Shown piece after piece: positions 42,318-51,260 of a DNA stretch of 64,000 bases (positions are counted from its first letter, which is position 1; each line of letters begins with the position of its first letter). The translations under genes were made by a program, and so were the position numbers. The notes below the pieces were generated by a model. That model saw only the letters and a list, made by a program, of their open reading frames with translations. It searched no databases and was not told the DNA's origin. This DNA comes from VRUE01 sp963697805 (lineage in GTDB: Bacteria > Actinomycetota > Thermoleophilia > Solirubrobacterales > 70-9), in NCBI GenBank assembly GCA_963697805.1, contig CAVOPB010000001.1, positions 124,001-188,000 of the forward strand, read 5' to 3'.

Positions 42318-43358
42318 CTAGTTGTTCGACTGGCCGAGACCGGCGGTGGTCGCAACCAGCCGCTCGAGCAGGGCGGCGGCCTGGCCGTCGTCGATCGCCG
42401 TCGCCGCTTTCTCAACCCCCTGGGCGAGGCTCGACGCGAGGCCGCCGACGTAGATCGCGGCGCCGGCGTTGAGCACGACCAGGTCACGCCGCGGCCCCTG
42501 CTCGCCATCGAGGACTGCCTGGGTCCCGGCGGCATTCTCCTCCGGGGTGCCGCCGGCAACCTCGTCGAGGTCGGCCGTTGCGAGCCCGAACTCGCCCGGC
42601 TCGACGAACCACTCCTCGGTGCGGCCGTCGGCGACCTCGATCACCCTCGTCCGGGCGGTGATCGAGAGCTCGTCGACTCCGTCCTCAGCGGTGACGACCA
42701 GCGCCCGCTCACTCCCGAGCCCGACCAAGGCCTCGGCGATCGTCTCCTGGTAGTGGCGGTCGGAGACGCCGAGCAGCTGGCGCTGGGCCCCGGCGGGATT
42801 GGTCAGCGGCCCGAGGAAGTTGAAGATCGTCCGTACCCCGAGCGCCTTGCGGGCGGGGATCACGTGGGCCATCGCGGCGTGGTGGCGGGGGGCGAACATG
42901 AACCCGAACCCGACCTCGTCGACGCAGCGCCCGACCTGCTCGGGGGTGAGCTCGATCTCGACCCCGAGCGCTTCGAGCAGGTCGGCGGAGCCGCAGCGGC
43001 TCGTGCTCGAACGGTTGCCGTGCTTGGCGACCCCGCAGCCCGCCCCGGCCGCAACCAGCGCCGCCGTGGTCGAGACGTTGAAGGTTGAGGGCCCGCCGCC
43101 GGTGCCGGCGGTGTCGACGAGGTCCTCGCGCAAGGTCGAGACCGGTGCCGCGAGCGAGCGCATCGTCCGCGCCAGGCCGACCAGCTCGGGGACGGTCTCG
43201 CCCTTGGCCCGCAGCGCGATCAAGAACGCAGCGGTCTGGACCTCGCTGCTCCGCCCCTCCATGATCTCGGCGAGAACGGCGGCGGCGTGGTCGGCGGTCA
43301 GGTGATCGCCCGCGCAGACCGCGTCGATCGCCCTCGTCAGTACCTCGTTGACGCTCAA
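42318..43358 (-). CDS. trpD: Anthranilate phosphoribosyltransferase
   Basis: 346 residues from a TTG that overlaps the trpG stop by four bases (TTGA). Transfers phosphoribose from PRPP to anthranilate. Seen: PRPP/Mg motif VDTAGTGGGPSTFNVST, KHGNRSSTSRCGSADLLEALG, FMFAPRHHAAM and IFNFLGPLTNPA. Complete. Confidence 0.96.
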   Translation of the reverse strand: MSVNEVLTRAIDAVCAGDHLTADHAAAVLAEIMEGRSSEVQTAAFLIALRAKGETVPELVGLARTMRSLAAPVSTLREDLVDTAGTGGGPSTFNVSTTAALVAAGAGCGVAKHGNRSSTSRCGSADLLEALGVEIELTPEQVGRCVDEVGFGFMFAPRHHAAMAHVIPARKALGVRTIFNFLGPLTNPAGAQRQLLGVSDRHYQETIAEALVGLGSERALVVTAEDGVDELSITARTRVIEVADGRTEEWFVEPGEFGLATADLDEVAGGTPEENAAGTQAVLDGEQGPRRDLVVLNAGAAIYVGGLASSLAQGVEKAATAIDDGQAAALLERLVATTAGLGQSNN

Positions 43359-43930
43359 CCCGCATCCCCGTTCGGTCGGAGGAAGTTCTCGAGCAGCAGC
43401 TTGCCCTGCGGCGTCAGCACCGACTCAGGATGGAACTGGACGCCCTCGGCGGGCAGCTCCCGGTGCCTCGCCCCCATCACGACGTCGCCGAGGTGGGCGC
43501 TGAGCTCGAGCTCGTCCGGCAGGTCGGGGTCGGCGACCAGCGAGTGGTATCGGCCGGCGACGAGCGGGCTCGGCACGCCCTCGTAGATAGCGCGCCCGTC
43601 GTGCTCGATCTCGGCGTCCTTGCCGTGGATCGGCTCACCCTGCACCGTGCGGCCGCCGAACGCCTCGACCAGCGACTGGTGGCCGAGGCAGACCCCGAGG
43701 ACCGGGGTCCTCGCCTCGGCGAAGGCGCGGATCGCCTCGACCGAGATCCCCGCCTCGGCCGGAGTGCATGGCCCTGGGGAGACGACGAGCCGGTCGGCGC
43801 CGCGTTCGAGCAGCTCCGCCACCTCGGCGCGGTCATTGCGGACGACTTCCACCTCGGCGCCGAGCTCGCCCAGGTACTGGACGAGATTGTAGGTGAAGCT
43901 GTCGTAGTTGTCGATTACCAGCACATTCAT
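43355..43930 (-). CDS. trpG: Anthranilate synthase component II (glutamine amidotransferase)
   Basis: 191 residues of class I amidotransferase: VIDNYDSFTYNL, SPGPCTPAEAG, nucleophile Cys in VLGVCLGHQSL, and the His/Glu pair in GVQFHPES. It supplies ammonia to TrpE and may also serve PabB if no separate PabA exists. Separated from trpE by 118 bases that hold GAGCGAGC-rich repeats (about 43978-43994). Confidence 0.95.
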   Translation of the reverse strand: MNVLVIDNYDSFTYNLVQYLGELGAEVEVVRNDRAEVAELLERGADRLVVSPGPCTPAEAGISVEAIRAFAEARTPVLGVCLGHQSLVEAFGGRTVQGEPIHGKDAEIEHDGRAIYEGVPSPLVAGRYHSLVADPDLPDELELSAHLGDVVMGARHRELPAEGVQFHPESVLTPQGKLLLENFLRPNGDAG

Positions 43931-44048
43931 TGCAAGCCCACCTTAGGTCGCGACAGACCCGCGCATGGCAGACGCGGGAGCGAGCGAGCAAGGCCTCCGG
44001 TGTTGATGAGTGCGAGCGAGCAGGAGCAGAGCACATGCGCGGAATTAT

Positions 44049-45557
44049 TCATGGCCAGTCCGGCTGGTTGCAGGCGAGCTCGACGGCGCGGAAGACCGCT
44101 TTCGCCTTGTTGACCGACTCGATGTACTCGTAGGCCGGCTTCGCGTCGGCGACGGTCCCGCCGCCGGCCTGGACGTGGATCTGCCCGTCCTTGGCGACGA
44201 CGGTGCGGATGTGGATCGCGGTGTCGAGGTCGCCATTCCATGACAGGTAGCCGATCGCGCCGCCGTAGCCGCAGCGCTTGACCGGCTCGAGCTCGTCGAT
44301 GATCTGCATCGCGCGGACCTTGGGGGCGCCCGAGAGCGTGCCGGCGGGCAGCGCCGAGCGCAGCACGTCCATCGCGTCGATCCCCTCGCGCAGCGTCCCC
44401 GAGACCTGGCTGACGATGTGGAGGACGTGCGAGTAGGTCTCGACGATCATCAGCTCGTCGACGCTGACCGAGCCGTACTCGCAGACCCGGCCGAGGTCGT
44501 TGCGCCCGAGGTCGACCAGCATCACGTGCTCGGCCCGCTCCTTGGGGTCGTTGACGAGCCGCTCGGCGAGGCGGCGGTCCTCCTCCTCATCACCGCCGCG
44601 CGGGTAGGTGCCGGCGATCGGCCGGGTCTCGACCCTGCGGCCGGTGACCTTCACCAGCGGCTCCGGCGAGGCGCCCGCGATCTGGAAGTCGCCGAACTCG
44701 AGGAAGTACATGTAGGGGGATGGGTTGACGGCCCGAAGCCCGCGGTAGACCGAGAAGGCTTCGACCGGAGCCGGAGCCGAGAACCGCTGCGAGGGCACGA
44801 CCTGGAACGCGTCGCCGGCGTGGACGTACTCGACGATCCGCTCGACCGCGGCTTCGAACTCCTCGCGCTCCATGTTCGAGGTGAAACGGGGCGGCTCGGC
44901 GACGGTGGGTTGCTCCGGGACGGGTGTCGCGCCGCGCAGGCGCCGCCGCGCCTCGGCGATCGTCGCCGCGGCGCGCTCGTAGGCGGCATCGACCCCGCCG
45001 TCCTCATCGACGAAGGCGCAGGCGATGATCGTCAGCTCGTGGCGGAGATGGTCGAAGACGACCAGCAGGTCGGTGATCATCAGTGCCATGTCTGGCAGCC
45101 CGAGCGGGTCCGGGTTCGGCTCGGCAAGCGGCTCGACGGTGCGGACCAGGTCGTAGCCGAAGAACCCGACCGCCCCGCCCGCGAACGGCGGCAGGCCCTC
45201 GACCGGGGCGGGTCGGTAGCGGCCGAGGTGTTCGGCCGCGGCCGCGTAGGGATCGGGCGCCTCGTGGCTCTCGCCGCTCTCGTCCGTGAGGACACCGTCT
45301 GCCCAGCGCAGGACCGAGCGCGGCCCGATCCCGACGAACGAGTAGCGACCGACCTGGCCCTGCTCGGCCGACTCGAGCAGGAAGCAGGGGGCTCCCTCGG
45401 GCTCGCCGGCGCGGAGCTTGAGGAAAGCCGAGACCGGGGTCTCGCAGTCGTCGACGAAGGTCGCCCGGACCGGGATGACGTTCCCCTCCGCGGCGAGAGC
45501 CCGCGCCTCCTCAAGGCCCGGCTCGAGCCGCAGGTCAGACTCAGCCACGACGGCCAT
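44049..45557 (-). CDS. trpE: Anthranilate synthase component I
   Basis: 502 residues. Chorismate-binding C-terminal domain with ETRPIAGTYPRGGD, HVMLVDLGRNDLGRV, SALPAGTLSGAPKVRAM and YGGAIGYLSWNGD. The N-terminal domain carries FLLES, part of the tryptophan feedback site, so the enzyme is probably inhibited by tryptophan. The start lies 17 bases inside the end of hisIE, so there is no room for a leader or attenuator directly in front of trpE. Confidence 0.96.
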   Translation of the reverse strand: MAVVAESDLRLEPGLEEARALAAEGNVIPVRATFVDDCETPVSAFLKLRAGEPEGAPCFLLESAEQGQVGRYSFVGIGPRSVLRWADGVLTDESGESHEAPDPYAAAAEHLGRYRPAPVEGLPPFAGGAVGFFGYDLVRTVEPLAEPNPDPLGLPDMALMITDLLVVFDHLRHELTIIACAFVDEDGGVDAAYERAAATIAEARRRLRGATPVPEQPTVAEPPRFTSNMEREEFEAAVERIVEYVHAGDAFQVVPSQRFSAPAPVEAFSVYRGLRAVNPSPYMYFLEFGDFQIAGASPEPLVKVTGRRVETRPIAGTYPRGGDEEEDRRLAERLVNDPKERAEHVMLVDLGRNDLGRVCEYGSVSVDELMIVETYSHVLHIVSQVSGTLREGIDAMDVLRSALPAGTLSGAPKVRAMQIIDELEPVKRCGYGGAIGYLSWNGDLDTAIHIRTVVAKDGQIHVQAGGGTVADAKPAYEYIESVNKAKAVFRAVELACNQPDWP

Positions 45558-46149
45558 TCAGCACCTCCATCACCGCACGCTGTGAGACCTCGCGCGAGGC
45601 GAGCAGCACGCTCAGGTGGTAGAGGAGGTCGGCCGCCTCCTCGGCGACCCGCTCGTCGGACTCCTCGCGCGCCGCGCGGACCACCTCCTCGGCCTCCTCG
45701 GCGACCTTCTCGCCGATCAGCGTCGGATCATCGAGCAGCTGCACGGTGTAGCTGCCCTCCGGCCGCTCGGCGGCCCGACTGCGCAGCGTGCGCTCGAGCG
45801 CCGCCAGCGCCTCGTGCGGCGGCGGCTCCGGGTCGCTGTCGATCGCGCGGTGAAAACAGGAGCGCTCGCCGGTGTGGCAGGCGGGGCCGCTCGGCTCGAC
45901 GAGGGCGACGATCGCATCGCCGTCGCAGTCGTAGCGAAGCTGGTGGAGCCGCAGCACGTTTCCCGAGGTTTCCCCCTTGCGCCAGATCTCCTCCCGCGAG
46001 CGGCTGTAGAAATGGAGCTCGCCGGTCTCGAGCGTCAGCCGCAGGGACTCCTCGTTCGCGTAGGCGAGCGTCAGAACCTCGCCGCTGGCGAAGTCCTGCG
46101 CCACGCATGGCACCAGGCCCTTCTCGTCGAACTTCAACTCGTCGAACAT
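45541..46149 (-). CDS. hisI: Bifunctional phosphoribosyl-AMP cyclohydrolase / phosphoribosyl-ATP pyrophosphatase
   Basis: HisI-HisE fusion of 202 residues from the ATG at 46147-46149 (a GTG seven codons upstream is the alternative). The HisI half has VPCVAQDFASGEVLTLAYAN, SRSREEIWRKGETSGN and the zinc/metal residues in YDCDGDAIVALV and CHTGERSCFHR. The HisE half has LIGEKVAEEAEEVVRAA and EAADLLYHLSVLLA. It performs steps 2 and 3 of histidine synthesis. Fusion of I and E is common outside actinomycetes; many actinomycetes keep them separate. It leads the trp unit and is partly co-translated with trpE. Confidence 0.94.
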   Translation of the reverse strand: MFDELKFDEKGLVPCVAQDFASGEVLTLAYANEESLRLTLETGELHFYSRSREEIWRKGETSGNVLRLHQLRYDCDGDAIVALVEPSGPACHTGERSCFHRAIDSDPEPPPHEALAALERTLRSRAAERPEGSYTVQLLDDPTLIGEKVAEEAEEVVRAAREESDERVAEEAADLLYHLSVLLASREVSQRAVMEVLNGRRG

Positions 46150-46171
46150 CAGGCAATCGTAAAGGCGCACC

Positions 46172-46822
46172 TCATCGCCCGGCCCTGGACTCCAGGCCGT
46201 CGTAGACGAGGGAGAGGATTTCGCCGAACAGCCCGGGCCCGACCGAGCCGGGGTCGACCAGCGCCTCGCAGGCCAATCCCTCGGCGAGCGCGATGAATGC
46301 GGTGGCGAGCTCGCGGGCGGGGACTTCGAGCTGCACGCCGGTCGTCGCGTGGCGCTCCTCGAGGGTGCTTGTGAGCGCCTCGCGGAGGGCCTCCTGGCGG
46401 CGCCTGTAGCGGCGGGCCAGCTTTCGGTCCCGGGTTGCGGCCGCCCAGTATTCCTGCAGCAGCATCAGCGTCTCGCGCTCGCCGCTGATCAGCCGTGCGA
46501 GCCCGGCGCTGACGTCCGCGGCCGTCGGCCGGTCGGCCGGGGCGGTTCGGGTGATCTCCATCAGGGCACGGGCCGGCCGGTCGACCCGCTCCTCGAGGAG
46601 GGTCTGGAACAGATCCTCCTTGCTCTTGAAGTTCCAGTAGAAGGTGCCCTTCGAGAGCCCCGCCGCCGCGACCACCTCCTCCACGGTCGCGGACCGGTAG
46701 CCCTTCGACGCGAAGACAGCTGCCGCGGCATCGAGGAGCCGCGTCCGTGAGTCGGCCGGACCCGCCGAAGCCGGGGGCCGACCCCTACCGCGCCGTGGCG
46801 GGGAGGCCCGTTCAGGAGCCAT
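46172..46822 (-). CDS. TetR-family transcriptional regulator
   Basis: 216 residues. The N-terminal DNA-binding domain reads RTRLLDAAAAVFASKGYRSATVEEVVAAAGLSKGTFYWNFKSKEDLF, a textbook TetR helix-turn-helix. The C-terminal ligand domain is like AcrR/BetI relatives (FIALAEGLACEALVDP). It is divergent from the flavin monooxygenase gene, with a palindrome in the 44 bases between them, so it probably represses the monooxygenase and itself. Confidence 0.93.
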   Translation of the reverse strand: MAPERASPPRRGRGRPPASAGPADSRTRLLDAAAAVFASKGYRSATVEEVVAAAGLSKGTFYWNFKSKEDLFQTLLEERVDRPARALMEITRTAPADRPTAADVSAGLARLISGERETLMLLQEYWAAATRDRKLARRYRRRQEALREALTSTLEERHATTGVQLEVPARELATAFIALAEGLACEALVDPGSVGPGLFGEILSLVYDGLESRAGR

Positions 46823-46847
46823 GTGCCGATTCCGATTCGAGTCTGAT

Positions 46848-46865
46848 ATAGACCATGCGGTCTAT
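46848..46865. promoter_or_regulatory. Candidate TetR operator
   Basis: Perfect dyad ATAGACC-ATGC-GGTCTAT in the divergent intergenic space. The right half ends one base before the monooxygenase ATG at 46867, so repressor binding would block both the promoter and the start. Confidence 0.75.
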
Positions 46866-46866
46866 T

Positions 46867-48045
46867 ATGCCTTCTCGAGTGGATCACGAGGCGATCGTGA
46901 TCGGCGCCGGAGTCGCCGGCCTCTCCGCCGCCGTCGAGCTCGGCCGCCGTGGAGTAGGCGCCGTGGTCCTCGACCGGGCCGATCAGGTCGGCTCGAGCTG
47001 GGCCGGGCGCTATGACGGGCTGCGGCTCAACACCTTCCGCTCGCTCTCCTCCCCCCTTCACAGTCGCATTCCCCGCAGCGCCGGACGCTGGCCGACCCGC
47101 CAGGCGCTGGTCGATCACCTGAAGGAATACGCGGACCGCAAGCGGGTCGAGATCGAGTTCGGCGTCGCCGTCCGCCGAATCGAGCGGAGACCCGGCGGCT
47201 ATGAGCTGCAAACCACCGGCGGGCCGCGATCGGCGCGGTTCGTCGTGGTCGCGACCGGGTATGACCAGGCGCCCTCGATGCCCGAGTGGCCGGGGGCCGC
47301 CGCGTTCGAGGGCGAGCTGATCCACGCCCGCGAGTACCGCAACCCAGACCCATTCGCCGGTTGCGACGCACTCGTCGTCGGCGCTGGCAACACCGGGACC
47401 GAGATCGCCGTTCAGCTGCAGGGCCTCGCCGACCGCGTCCGGATCGCGGTGAGGACGCCGCCCAACCTGGTGCCGCTCGAACTCTTCGGCGTCCCCATCA
47501 CCCACCTGGCCCGGCTTTCCGAGATGGTGCCCGACCAGATCGTCGACCTGGTCGGTCGCGGAATCCAGCGGATCGCCTTCGGTGATCTGACTCCCTACGG
47601 CCTGCCGCGGGCGCCCGACGGGATCGGGACCGAGCTCCGGGTCAAGGGATTGGGCCCGGTCGCCGACCGCGGCATCGTAGACGCGCTCAGGTCCGGCCGG
47701 ATCGAGTTGGTTCCGGCCGTCGAGGGCTTCGACGGGGCAGACGTCGTGCTGGCCGGCGGCCGGCGGATCCGGCCTGGCGTCGTGATCGCCGCGACCGGGT
47801 ATCGGATGGGCCTCGAGTCGCTCGTCGGCCATCTCGGGGTCCTGGATCCGTCGGGCCGCCCGACCCGCAGGCGCGGTGAGGCGCACCCGGCGGCGCCCGG
47901 CCTCCACTTCAACGGGTGCTGGCTGCCCCTGTCAGGGGAGCTGCCCGCGATGAGGCGGACCACTCGCACGATCGGCAGGGAGATCACTCGATCCCGAGGC
48001 GGTCGAGGAGGTCCTCGTCACGGCGCCAGCGGCGGCGGACGCTGA
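46867..48045 (+). CDS. Flavin-containing monooxygenase
   Basis: 392 residues from the ATG at 46867; an upstream in-frame ATG lies inside the operator. FAD motif AIVIGAGVAGLSAAVELG, NADPH motif LVVGAGNTGTEIAVQL, and the FMO fingerprint FEGELIHAREYRN. Such enzymes hydroxylate soft nucleophiles or carry out Baeyer-Villiger reactions. Control by the adjacent TetR suggests an inducible detoxification or catabolic role. There is almost no 5' leader if the promoter overlaps the operator. The last 62 bases overlap the era gene on the other strand. Confidence 0.92.
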   Translation: MPSRVDHEAIVIGAGVAGLSAAVELGRRGVGAVVLDRADQVGSSWAGRYDGLRLNTFRSLSSPLHSRIPRSAGRWPTRQALVDHLKEYADRKRVEIEFGVAVRRIERRPGGYELQTTGGPRSARFVVVATGYDQAPSMPEWPGAAAFEGELIHAREYRNPDPFAGCDALVVGAGNTGTEIAVQLQGLADRVRIAVRTPPNLVPLELFGVPITHLARLSEMVPDQIVDLVGRGIQRIAFGDLTPYGLPRAPDGIGTELRVKGLGPVADRGIVDALRSGRIELVPAVEGFDGADVVLAGGRRIRPGVVIAATGYRMGLESLVGHLGVLDPSGRPTRRRGEAHPAAPGLHFNGCWLPLSGELPAMRRTTRTIGREITRSRGGRGGPRHGASGGGR

Positions 48046-48877
48046 CCCGCAGGTCGAGATGGACCTTGGCGCCGAGCTCGGCCTCGAGCGAGCGGCGCGC
48101 GGCGGCGCCGATCTCCCCCACCTTCGAGCCCTCCCTTCCGATCAGGATCCCCTTCTGGGACTCGGTCTCGACCCAGATCTCGGCCTTGACCGTGACCAGA
48201 CCGTCGGGGCGCTCCGAGACCTCTCCGACCGAGACCTCGACCGAGTGCGGGACCTCATCCCGGGTCCGGTTCAGGACCTGCTCGCGGATCAGCTCCGCCA
48301 GCAGCAGCTCGCTCGACTGATCGCTGTGCTCCTGCGGTGGGTACATGTAGGGCCCCTCCGGCACCAGCTCGCCGAGCCGCTCGACGAGCTCATCGAGCCC
48401 CTCCCCACTGCGGGCGCTGACCGGGAACACCTCGTCTACGCCCTCGAGCTCTGCCGCCTCGGCGAGGACCGGCACGAGCTGGTTCGGCCCCGTCCGATCG
48501 GCCTTGTTCACCGCGCAGATCGTGTGGGTGTCGGTGCCGGCCCCGAGCAGTGTCCGGGCGATGAAGCGGTCGCCCGGGCCGACGCCCTCCTCGCCGTTGA
48601 CGACGAGCAGCGCGACATCGGACTCGGCCAGCTCGCGCTCGACCCGGTGCTGCATCCGCTCGGTGAGAACGTCGCGCGGCCGCTGCACCCCGGGCAGATC
48701 GACGAGGACCAGCTGCCGTTCGGCCTCGGTGTCGGTGGCGATGCCGCGGATCGCCCGGCGGGTCGTCTGCGGCCGCACCGAGACGATCACGACGTGGCTG
48801 CCGACGATCGCGTTGACCAGGGTCGACTTGCCGACGTTCGGCCGGCCGGCGAGCCCAATAAAGCCGGAACGGGTCAC
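47984..48877 (-). CDS. era: GTPase Era
   Basis: 297 residues. G1 GLAGRPNVGKSTL, G2 region RPQTTRRAIRGI, G3 VDLPGVQ, G4 NKAD, then the C-terminal KH domain (EIWVETESQKGILIGREGSKVGEIG). Era binds the 3' end of 16S rRNA during 30S assembly. Start overlaps the ybeY stop by four bases. Confidence 0.97.
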   Translation of the reverse strand: MTRSGFIGLAGRPNVGKSTLVNAIVGSHVVIVSVRPQTTRRAIRGIATDTEAERQLVLVDLPGVQRPRDVLTERMQHRVERELAESDVALLVVNGEEGVGPGDRFIARTLLGAGTDTHTICAVNKADRTGPNQLVPVLAEAAELEGVDEVFPVSARSGEGLDELVERLGELVPEGPYMYPPQEHSDQSSELLLAELIREQVLNRTRDEVPHSVEVSVGEVSERPDGLVTVKAEIWVETESQKGILIGREGSKVGEIGAAARRSLEAELGAKVHLDLRVSVRRRWRRDEDLLDRLGIE

Positions 48878-49239
48878 CGCAGCTTCCCCATAACCTCGGC
48901 CTGCAGCTCCATCATCTGACCCTTATCGGCCTCGTGGTCGAAGCCGCAGAGGTGGAGGACGCCGTGGACGGCGGCCTCGACGACGTCGGAGCAGTGCTCG
49001 GGGCAGATCGCCACGTCCCCGAGCTCACGGGGGCCGGCGATCGGCCCCGGACCGTCGAGCGGGAAGGCGAGGACGTCGGTCGGGGAGTTCCTACCCCGGT
49101 GCTCGCGGTTGAGCTCCCGGATCCGCTCGGCGTCGACGATCTCGATCGCCAGATGACCGTCCTCGACGCCGGCTGCGCTGAGGGCCGCGGCGACCGGGTC
49201 GCGCAGGTCGGCGGGGACGTCGCTCAGATCAATCGTCAT
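48874..49239 (-). CDS. ybeY: Endoribonuclease YbeY
   Basis: 121 residues with the metal-binding motif HGVLHLCGFDHE and the PTDVLAFPLD stretch. YbeY acts in 16S rRNA 3'-end maturation and ribosome quality control. It overlaps phoH upstream and era downstream by four bases each, the classic phoH-ybeY-era order. Confidence 0.97.
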   Translation of the reverse strand: MTIDLSDVPADLRDPVAAALSAAGVEDGHLAIEIVDAERIRELNREHRGRNSPTDVLAFPLDGPGPIAGPRELGDVAICPEHCSDVVEAAVHGVLHLCGFDHEADKGQMMELQAEVMGKLR

Positions 49240-51260
49240 CCCCGCTCGGCGTGCTGCTCGTAGGCGGCGACGATCCGCTGGACCAGTTTGTGGCGGACCA
49301 CGTCCTCGCCCCCGAAGCGGACGAAGGAGATGTCCTGGACCTCGTTGAGGATGTCCCGGACGACGATCAGCCCTGAGCGCTGGTCACTCGGCAGGTCGAT
49401 CTGGGTGATGTCCCCGGTAACGACCATCCGCGAGTTGAACCCGAGCCGGGTGAGGAACATCTTCATCTGCTCCGGGCTCGTGTTCTGCGCCTCGTCGAGG
49501 ATCACGAACGAGTCGTTGAGGGTGTTGTGGGTGACGAGGAAGTCATCGGTCACGTAGAGGGAGTCGGCCGCTGCGACCTGGATGCAGACGGTCTCTGTTT
49601 CCCCGGCCAGCTCGATCGCGTGTACGAAGCGCATCGGCCGACCACCCCCATGCTCGCGGTACCGATCGCGCTTCCGCCGCAGGCGGAACGGTTCGATCCC
49701 GGCCGGCAGGCGAATGTCCATCACGAACGCGTCTGCGCGATGGTGAACGGGGCGCCCGGCCGCCATGCCGGGCGGCCGGCCGGCTGCCTGCCGCCGCCGC
49801 GAATGGGCAACCCCGCCCAATGACCGCACGAGGAAGGTGACGTGATCGTGCAGGTGTTCTGAGCAGGTCGAATACTGGATCCGAGATGTCCGACCGCTCT
49901 GGACCACCGGCCCGCCGTCGCTGTCCAGCAGGCCCTGGAGCAAGGCTATCCTGGTCGATGAGTCGTTGTTCAGGTAGACGTCGGGAACGAACTTCGTCCG
50001 CGAGCTCGTGCCGTCGAGGCCGAGCTCCCTGAGTACGGCGGTGACCGGATTGGCGACGATGACGCCTCCTCTGCCCCCACTTTCGTTACGCAGGGTGTAG
50101 TCGAACCCCGCCTTGGGACGTACTTCGATCCCATCGAGAGCCCTCTCGAGAGCAACGGCCAGCTCGCCGTCCGCCGTCGAGAAGCTCGGGGTCGTTTCGC
50201 AGGTCAGGCATCCGTCGCCGAGGAGGAGACCGAGCGCATACGGGTCCATCGGAACCTCGCGCTGCGGAAACTCAGCCGGCGCGCTCAGTACCGGCAGCTC
50301 GAATCGATGCTGATGGGCGGCCCGCAGGCGACCCGTCATCTCCTGGGTCTGCAGGACCCGCCCGGGCTTTCCACGACGGCGGTCGGAAGCTGTGAAGACG
50401 TGCCACAGGTGCTCGGCGCAGCAAAGGGTCTCGGCGCCATCCTGCGCCCGCAGGCGATAAACCTCCTTGCGTCCCTGCGGGTAGACGCCGAGCACCGGCG
50501 TCGGATGTCCGCTCGACCCGATCACCAGGTCTCCCACTCGCAGATCACCGACCGGCCGGAAGCCATCGGGTGTGAGCACCTTGCTGAAGAGCGGCTGCGC
50601 CCGACCTCGCATAAAAGCAAGCGGCGCGACCTCGATCACGCCGCGCTCGAAGTAGCCGTTGACGCGGTCGGGGTCGAGCATGTCGTAGAGCGCGTCGAAC
50701 AGGGGCCGCAGATAGGGGTCGACCTTGGCCTGGATGTCGCCGGGCAGGAACCCGAGCCTCTCCCCGGCCTCGACCGCGGGGCGGGTGAGGATGATCCGCT
50801 GGACCTTGCGTTCGGCGAGCGCGGCCGCCGCCATCGCCACCGCGAGGAAGGTCTTGCCGGTGCCGGCGGGGCCGATCCCGAAGGTGATCGTGTGGCGCCG
50901 GATCGAGTCGACATAGCGTTTCTGGTTGAGCGTCTTCGGCGCGACCCGGGTGTTGCGGTGGCGCCAGACGACGTCCTCGAGGATCTGCGCGGGGCTCTCG
51001 TGGGCGTCGAGGGCGCCGGTGACGGCTTCGATCGTCCCCGGCGCGACCTCGTGGCCCTGCTCGATCAGCTCGACCAGCTCGTCGACGACGGTCGCCGCCG
51101 TCTGGACGTCAGCCGAGTCACCGTCGAGGGTGAGGACGTTGCCGCGGAGGTGGAAGTCGACGTCGCCGAGGTGCCCGCGCAGCGCCCGCAGCACCGCGTC
51201 CTCGGAGCCGGCGAGCTCGGCGGCGACGGTGTTGTCGAGAGTCAGCTGTTTACGCGCCAA
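49236..51260 (-). CDS. phoH: PhoH-like ATPase interrupted by an intein
   Basis: The open frame codes 674 residues: a 220-residue N-extein, a 359-residue intein and a 95-residue C-extein, so the spliced protein would be 315 residues, normal for PhoH/YbeZ. In the exteins: Walker A FGIGPAGTGKTFLA, VEAGERLGFLPGD, VAPLAFMRGR, then after the intein TLNDSFVILDEAQN (Walker B) and GDITQIDLP. YbeZ is an RNA-associated ATPase working with YbeY. The intein interrupts the MRGRTL motif between the Walker boxes, so the ATPase should be inactive until splicing. Its ATG lies in a large hairpin shared with the yqeY end. Confidence 0.96.
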   Translation of the reverse strand: MARKQLTLDNTVAAELAGSEDAVLRALRGHLGDVDFHLRGNVLTLDGDSADVQTAATVVDELVELIEQGHEVAPGTIEAVTGALDAHESPAQILEDVVWRHRNTRVAPKTLNQKRYVDSIRRHTITFGIGPAGTGKTFLAVAMAAAALAERKVQRIILTRPAVEAGERLGFLPGDIQAKVDPYLRPLFDALYDMLDPDRVNGYFERGVIEVAPLAFMRGRAQPLFSKVLTPDGFRPVGDLRVGDLVIGSSGHPTPVLGVYPQGRKEVYRLRAQDGAETLCCAEHLWHVFTASDRRRGKPGRVLQTQEMTGRLRAAHQHRFELPVLSAPAEFPQREVPMDPYALGLLLGDGCLTCETTPSFSTADGELAVALERALDGIEVRPKAGFDYTLRNESGGRGGVIVANPVTAVLRELGLDGTSSRTKFVPDVYLNNDSSTRIALLQGLLDSDGGPVVQSGRTSRIQYSTCSEHLHDHVTFLVRSLGGVAHSRRRQAAGRPPGMAAGRPVHHRADAFVMDIRLPAGIEPFRLRRKRDRYREHGGGRPMRFVHAIELAGETETVCIQVAAADSLYVTDDFLVTHNTLNDSFVILDEAQNTSPEQMKMFLTRLGFNSRMVVTGDITQIDLPSDQRSGLIVVRDILNEVQDISFVRFGGEDVVRHKLVQRIVAAYEQHAERG
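49524..50600 (-). mobile_element. Class 3 intein with LAGLIDADG homing endonuclease in PhoH
   Basis: 359 codons between Arg of FMRGR and Thr of TLNDS. The first intein residue is Ala, not Cys or Ser. Block A reads VLTPDGFRPVGDLRVGDLVI; block B CCAEHLWHVFTA has His64 and Trp66; block F holds Cys339 in TVCIQVAAADSLYVTDDF; the end is VTHN with Thr as +1 residue. Trp in block B, Cys in block F and Thr at +1 form the WCT set of class 3 inteins, which use the internal Cys as first nucleophile. Between the splicing blocks lies a DOD endonuclease with two helix motifs, YALGLLLGDGCL and ALLQGLLDSDGG, so it may still home. Confidence 0.93.

Noticed and set aside
45500..45700. trp leader/attenuator or T-box ahead of trpE
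   Set aside because: trpE starts inside the hisIE coding region; there is no leader peptide or terminator/antiterminator pair.
49524..50600. Classical class 1 intein
   Set aside because: The first residue is Ala, not Cys or Ser, whereas block F has Cys and block B has Trp, which fits class 3.
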